Shown here: piece after piece, positions 63,703 to 64,000 of the stretch
How the letters are laid out: each line of letters opens with the position of its first letter
Position numbering within the stretch: the stretch's first letter is position 1
From: Microbacterium suaedae
GTDB taxonomy: Bacteria; Actinomycetota; Actinomycetes; Actinomycetales; Microbacteriaceae
NCBI RefSeq assembly: GCF_003254645.1
Contig: NZ_PNFD01000002.1
Span: 186,001 to 250,000, forward strand
Length of the DNA: 64,000 bases
Direction of reading: 5' to 3'
Notes under the pieces: generated by a model
Seen by the model: the letters and a program-made list of their open reading frames with translations, nothing else
Databases searched by the model: none
Told to the model about the DNA's origin: nothing
Position numbers and translations under genes: made by a program

Positions 63703-64000
63703 CGGATCCGCAGGGCGGCGAGCGCCGCATCACGCAACGCGGGCTGTGGTTCGACGAGTTCGAGATCGGCGTCGTCTACGAGCATCGCCCGGGGCGCACC
63801 GTCACCGAGGCCGACGACGTGCTGTTCACAACCATGACGATGAACACGCAGGCGCTGCACCTCGATGCACACTGGGCGGCGCAGACCGAGTTCGGCGAGC
63901 GCCTCGTGAACTCGATGTTCACGCTCGCGACGATCGTCGGCATGTCGACGGGACAGCTCACGAATGGCACGATCGTTGCGAATCTGGGCTTCTCCGAGGT
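63699..64000 (+). CDS. MaoC-like dehydratase, N-terminal part (runs off the right edge)
   Basis: First ~100 residues visible. LWFDEFEIGVVYEHRPGRTVTEADD with MNTQALHLDAHWA matches MaoC hot-dog fold hydratases. ATG 63699 overlaps the carboxylase stop (ATGA). In M. tuberculosis a similar protein (Rv2499c) sits with MCC and branched-chain dehydrogenase genes. Confidence 0.9.

Overview
The window is chromosomal DNA from a high-GC actinobacterium, most likely a Microbacteriaceae close to Microbacterium. Supporting signs are the tkt-tal-zwf operon divergent from ctaB, ctaA divergent from a sufBDC operon, a BioQ-type biotin transport locus, type B L31, and many genes whose -10 hexamer (TANNNT) lies only 6-8 bases before the start codon, the mark of leaderless transcripts. 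The species cannot be fixed from the sequence alone.

Layout. 1-7.8 kb: zwf (cut by the left edge), tal and tkt on the minus strand; heme o synthase ctaB, a drug-efflux MFS protein and an HEAGH-containing membrane protein on the plus strand. 7.8-11.9 kb: a NarL-type two-component pair divergent from an ABC exporter. 11.9-17.4 kb: ctaA, then sufB-sufD-Rieske-sufC-DUF59, closed by a strong hairpin. 17.4-21 kb: a MalY/PatB-type C-S lyase, a TetR (BioQ-like) repressor and bioYMN, with two tandem perfect palindromes between the divergent promoters. 21-23.1 kb: GHKL kinase and LytTR regulator. 23.1-30.1 kb: minus-strand cluster of two GH3 glycosidases (one membrane-anchored with reversed domain order), a GtrA-like protein and a GT2 glycosyltransferase. 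30.3-45.7 kb: housekeeping genes (ABC-F, SURF1, DUF3099, DUF4190, FabG-like, SerB, ABC ATPase, L31, DEDDh exonuclease, alpha/beta hydrolase, Lrp, phosphatase, sirtuin, TrmH methylase, SGNH lipase, helicase), a 30-bp tandem repeat and a ferritin-VIT1 iron transporter.

45.8-56.5 kb is accessory DNA. An intact tRNA-Leu(GAG) is followed 1.87 kb downstream by a decayed copy of itself, and that copy abuts a frameshifted tyrosine-recombinase relic. This looks like the scar of an integrative element. Next come two ECF sigma/anti-sigma modules facing each other, two secreted I36 (crystallin-like) proteins, a lipoprotein, a MacA-like adaptor with a peptidoglycan-binding domain, and a MacB-like ABC exporter.

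The most interesting result is in this island. The region before the plus-strand I36/exporter operon carries two promoter-like blocks in tandem. One matches the block in front of ECF sigma 1 (TGAACT-N16-GCAATACC). The other matches the block in front of ECF sigma 2 (TGTTACC...CAAACAG, exactly 47 bases from the ATG in both cases). This suggests that both sigma factors autoregulate and also converge on one secreted-protein/exporter operon. Sigma 2 appears to carry a 1-base deletion just after its start codon.

56.7-64 kb: a branched-chain amino acid catabolic operon (E1 alpha, E1 beta, a compact E2 without a peripheral-subunit-binding domain, methylcrotonyl-CoA-type carboxylase beta and alpha, and a MaoC dehydratase cut by the right edge). 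It resembles the M. tuberculosis Rv2495c-Rv2502c cluster.
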